NCBI GenBank assembly: GCA_009838975.1
Contig: VXQO01000158.1
Span: 1-34,623, forward strand
Length of the DNA stretch: 34,623 nucleotides
From: Gemmatimonadota bacterium
GTDB lineage: Bacteria > Gemmatimonadota > Gemmatimonadetes > Longimicrobiales > Gaopeijiaceae
Direction of reading: 5' to 3'
Shown: positions 33,157-34,623 of the stretch, piece by piece
Position numbering within the stretch: the stretch's first letter is position 1
Layout: each line of letters opens with the position of its first letter
The notes under the pieces: generated by a model
What the model was told of the DNA's origin: nothing
Databases searched by the model: none
Seen by the model: the letters and a program-made list of their open reading frames with translations, nothing else
Position numbers and translations under genes: made by a program

Positions 33157-33713
33157 GGTCAGCTGTGATTGGAGTCGGAAACTTTCGGATCGCCGCATTG
33201 CCGGCGCTGTTCTCCGCCGCGGCGTTGCTGGCGGGTCTTCCCGCCGGTGCGCAGGCACAGGATGACGAGTTGGGCCTCCCGACCGGGACACCGGCGCCGG
33301 ACGCCCAGGTGGAGGACCTGGAGGGCAACACCGTCTCGCTTCTCGACGTGGTGGGCAGCGGCCCGGCACTGATCGAGTTCTGGGCGTCGTGGTGCGAGCA
33401 GTGCGAGCTGCTGCAGCCGCAGATCGACGAGATCCAAGAGCGTTTCGCCGAGCGGATCAAGGTCGTCGCGGTCGCGGTCGCGGTGAACCAGTCCGTGCGC
33501 CGGGTCAGGCGCCACGTGGATAGGCACGCCCCGGGCTACGCCTTCGTCTACGATGCACAAGGAGAGGCCGTGAGGGCCTATCAGGCCCTCACGACCTCGA
33601 TCGTTGTCCTCATCGATGGCGAGGGGCGCATCGTCTCTACAGGTGTGGGTCCCCAGCAACCGCTGGTGGAGGCCGTGGAGGAGATGCTGGGAGCCGCGGC
33701 CGGTCAGAGCTGA
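33153..33713 (+). CDS. TlpA-like secreted thioredoxin-family protein
   Basis: The product has 186 residues from GTG 33153, which overlaps the stop of the CcdA-like gene; GTG 33165 is an alternative. A signal peptide (ALPALFSAAALLAGLPAGAQ) is followed by a thioredoxin fold: TPAPDAQVEDLEGNTVSLLD, then ALIEFWASWCEQCELLQPQ with the redox pair C81-x-x-C84, and later SIVVLIDGEGRIVSTGVG. The cis-Pro usual before the last strands is not obvious (LTTSIVVLID, where T-P is typical), which may change specificity. It probably acts in the periplasm as a reductase for protein disulfides or cytochrome c haem-binding cysteines, reduced by the overlapping membrane gene. Confidence 0.9.
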   Translation: MRSAVIGVGNFRIAALPALFSAAALLAGLPAGAQAQDDELGLPTGTPAPDAQVEDLEGNTVSLLDVVGSGPALIEFWASWCEQCELLQPQIDEIQERFAERIKVVAVAVAVNQSVRRVRRHVDRHAPGYAFVYDAQGEAVRAYQALTTSIVVLIDGEGRIVSTGVGPQQPLVEAVEEMLGAAAGQS

Positions 33714-33725
33714 CCGGCCCCGCGG
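33694..33725. terminator. stem-loop between convergent TlpA and peroxiredoxin genes
   Basis: CCGCGGCCGGTCA (33694-33706) pairs with TGACCGG...CCGCGG (33711-33725, two-base bulge) around a 4-base loop. It covers the TlpA stop codon and all of the 16-base gap before the convergent peroxiredoxin stop. There is no T-run. A bidirectional terminator role is likely from position. Confidence 0.5.
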
Positions 33726-33729
33726 ACTT

Positions 33730-34317
33730 CTACCCTTCCTCGGGCTCCGGCGTCACCTCGTCGATGACGGCGCCCAGTGCCTCGTAGGCAGCGGGATCCA
33801 CCTGGTTGAACTGGGGAATCACCTGCGCCACGCGGCCGTCGGGGCCGACCACGATCACGGCGCGGCTCCCCACCATGCCGTTGTCCCTCAGCGATCCGCC
33901 GAACGCCGTGAAGGCGCCGCCGTCAGGGTCGCTGCCGAACAGGTAGGGGAAGTCCTCGTCCTTGAGCCATGAGGCGCCCTCTTCCGACGAATCGTTCGAA
34001 ATCGCCATGAGCACGACGTTGCGGCCTTCGTTGAACAGTTCTGCGTACTGATCACGGTACGCTCTCATTTGAACCGTTCAGCCACGCGTCCTGACTCTGA
34101 AGAAGAACGCCAGAACGACCGTCTCGCCGAGGTAGTCGCTGAGCCTGACCTGGTCCTGGAGGACACCGTGACGGGTCGCCCCGGTCAACGCGAAGTCAGG
34201 CGCCATCGCGCCGACCTCGATGAGGCCGTCGCCGGCCTCCTGGGCGGCTGCCCCGTCCGGCGCGCCGACCACCACCGCGGCGGCCAGGGCGGCCGCCACC
34301 AACACTCTGCGCATCAT
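33730..34317 (-). CDS. PrxQ/AhpC-type peroxiredoxin with in-frame TGA (probable selenocysteine) at the peroxidatic position
   Basis: The product has 195 residues if TGA 34080-34078 is read as Sec80. ATG 34317 (or 34314) has GGAGAG upstream and begins a signal peptide (RRVLVAAALAAAVVVG, ending AAAQ). Redoxin strands follow: VGAMAPDFALTGATRHG and ETVVLAFFFRVRTRG-[TGA]-TVQMRAYRDQ, where PrxQ/BCP proteins have TPGCT. The T-x-x-U pattern keeps the catalytic Thr. The frame then continues through VVLMAISNDSSEEGASWL, the conserved Arg in NGMVGSRAVIVVGPDGRV, and a normal end. Split at TGA there would be no functional enzyme. Selenocysteine-type peroxiredoxins with TxxU are known in bacteria. It probably removes peroxides in the periplasm. 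A TGC-to-TGA sequencing error is possible, but a second independent case lies at 20149. Confidence 0.82.
34043..34080 (-). promoter_or_regulatory. candidate bacterial SECIS element of the selenoperoxiredoxin
   Basis: After TGA (34080-34078) come 15 bases. A perfect 6-base-pair stem follows: GCGTAC at 34062-34057 pairs with GTACGC at 34048-34043, around the loop CGTGATCA. The loop starts 22 bases past the TGA and has G as its second base, matching the geometry and the CGTG sequence of the hairpin at 20116-20149. A second, closer pairing (ACGGT with ACCGT) is possible and would compete with it. Confidence 0.55.
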
Positions 34318-34461
34318 TCGCTCTCTCCGTTCTCGTACCGTCACGTGCGTGAATCGCGACCGCCCCACGCGGGCATTCCGCGCATCATTGTAGCGCGGGA
34401 GCGCCGCGATAGCGACCTTTGCCGCGCACCACAGCGCACCGTCCGTCGAGGAGTACCGCCA

Positions 34462-34560
34462 ATGAGAGCCGCACGCGCCCACCTCCCGCTTGTCGCCCCG
34501 GGCCCGATCGTCCTCCTTACGCTGGGTGCCGCGCTCTCCTGCGCCCCCGCCCCCGCCAAC
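34462..34560 (+). CDS. start of a lipoprotein gene, cut by the contig end
   Basis: ATG 34462 with GAGGAG about 9 bases upstream opens MRAARAHLPLVAPGPIVLLT followed by LGAALSCAPAPAN, a lipoprotein signal with Cys near residue 27. Real sequence ends near 34560, where adapter sequence begins, so only ~33 residues are genuine. The stop at 34611 lies in adapter and has no meaning. The product cannot be identified. It diverges from the selenoperoxiredoxin gene, with 144 bases between starts. Confidence 0.6.
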
Positions 34561-34623
34561 CGGGGTCTTATACACATCTCGCGCGGGCGACGAAGAGAGA
34601 GGTGTAGGTAGGGGGGGTCGCGG
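34561..34623. other. Nextera (Tn5) sequencing adapter read-through at contig end
   Basis: TCTTATACACATCT (34566-34579) is identical to the end of the Tn5 mosaic-end adapter. After it comes a stretch ending GCGACGA (adapter: GCCGACGA), then exactly eight bases (AGAGAGAG, index-like), then GTGTAG, then a G-rich sequence ending GGTCGCGG that resembles GGTGGTCGCCG of the same adapter. The order and spacing match the i5 side of a Nextera library with read errors. Bases 34561-34565 are uncertain. Confidence 0.9.

Overview
The window is GC-rich bacterial DNA of about 34.6 kb that ends at a contig end. No ribosomal or other marker gene is present, so the taxonomy is inferred. The secreted and lipoprotein proteins typically end their signal peptides in A-x-A-Q. 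Beta-propellers are abundant, there is a SusC/SusD pair, and M28, M20 and class-C beta-lactamase-type hydrolases are present. Together these fit Gemmatimonadota best, with another high-GC Gram-negative phylum that carries SusCD as the alternative. The last ~60 bases look like Nextera adapter read-through and not genome.

Layout. (1) 1-4079: a truncated BNR-repeat (sortilin-like) exoprotein, a small secreted NTF2-like protein and a divergent 6-bladed propeller lipoprotein. (2) 13982-4150, all minus strand: a choice-of-anchor B propeller, a YVTN propeller, an FG-GAP lipoprotein, a DUF1232 protein and a small membrane protein. These are followed by a UMF1-type MFS transporter, arsM and a serine hydrolase, with 4-base overlaps or very small gaps at several junctions. 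(3) 14139-16698: an Asp/Glu racemase-family protein convergent with an M28-like peptidase. (4) 19594-16931, minus strand: a tightly coupled operon of a one-TM protein, a membrane-anchored thioredoxin-fold-like protein (frameshifted here), a 6-bladed propeller lipoprotein and three short secreted four-cysteine peptides. The peptides share the motif VA[RK]P-x-x-[ILV]-x-AQ at the signal-peptide end. This is the best candidate for an undescribed system. Its arrangement recalls Bacteroidota loci that pair NVEALA-type peptides with 6-bladed propellers. (5) 20410-19790: a redoxin with an in-frame TGA at the first position of its CxxC motif, divergent from asnB (20489-22153). (6) 22289-26649: a SusC/SusD pair, convergent with an M20 amidohydrolase and a metallo-beta-lactamase-fold hydrolase. 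(7) 29202-32351: a dienelactone hydrolase-like lipoprotein, a beta-barrel-like outer membrane protein and a Gly/Tyr/Ser-rich exoprotein that ends at a strong terminator. (8) 32431-34317: a CcdA-like electron transporter overlapping a TlpA-like thioredoxin, convergent with a PrxQ-type peroxiredoxin whose peroxidatic Cys codon is also TGA.

How it fits together. Two unrelated redoxins each have TGA exactly where the catalytic cysteine belongs and resume the correct frame afterwards. Each also has a hairpin whose loop begins about 21-22 bases past the TGA. This argues that the organism inserts selenocysteine and keeps an envelope thiol/peroxide defence made of CcdA, TlpA and two selenoredoxins. 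Most other genes encode envelope or exported proteins for polymer and peptide uptake and breakdown. No tRNA, rRNA, CRISPR array, insertion sequence or phage gene was seen. No gene-free stretch exceeds 300 bases; the longest are 28963-29201, 16699-16930 and 19595-19789.
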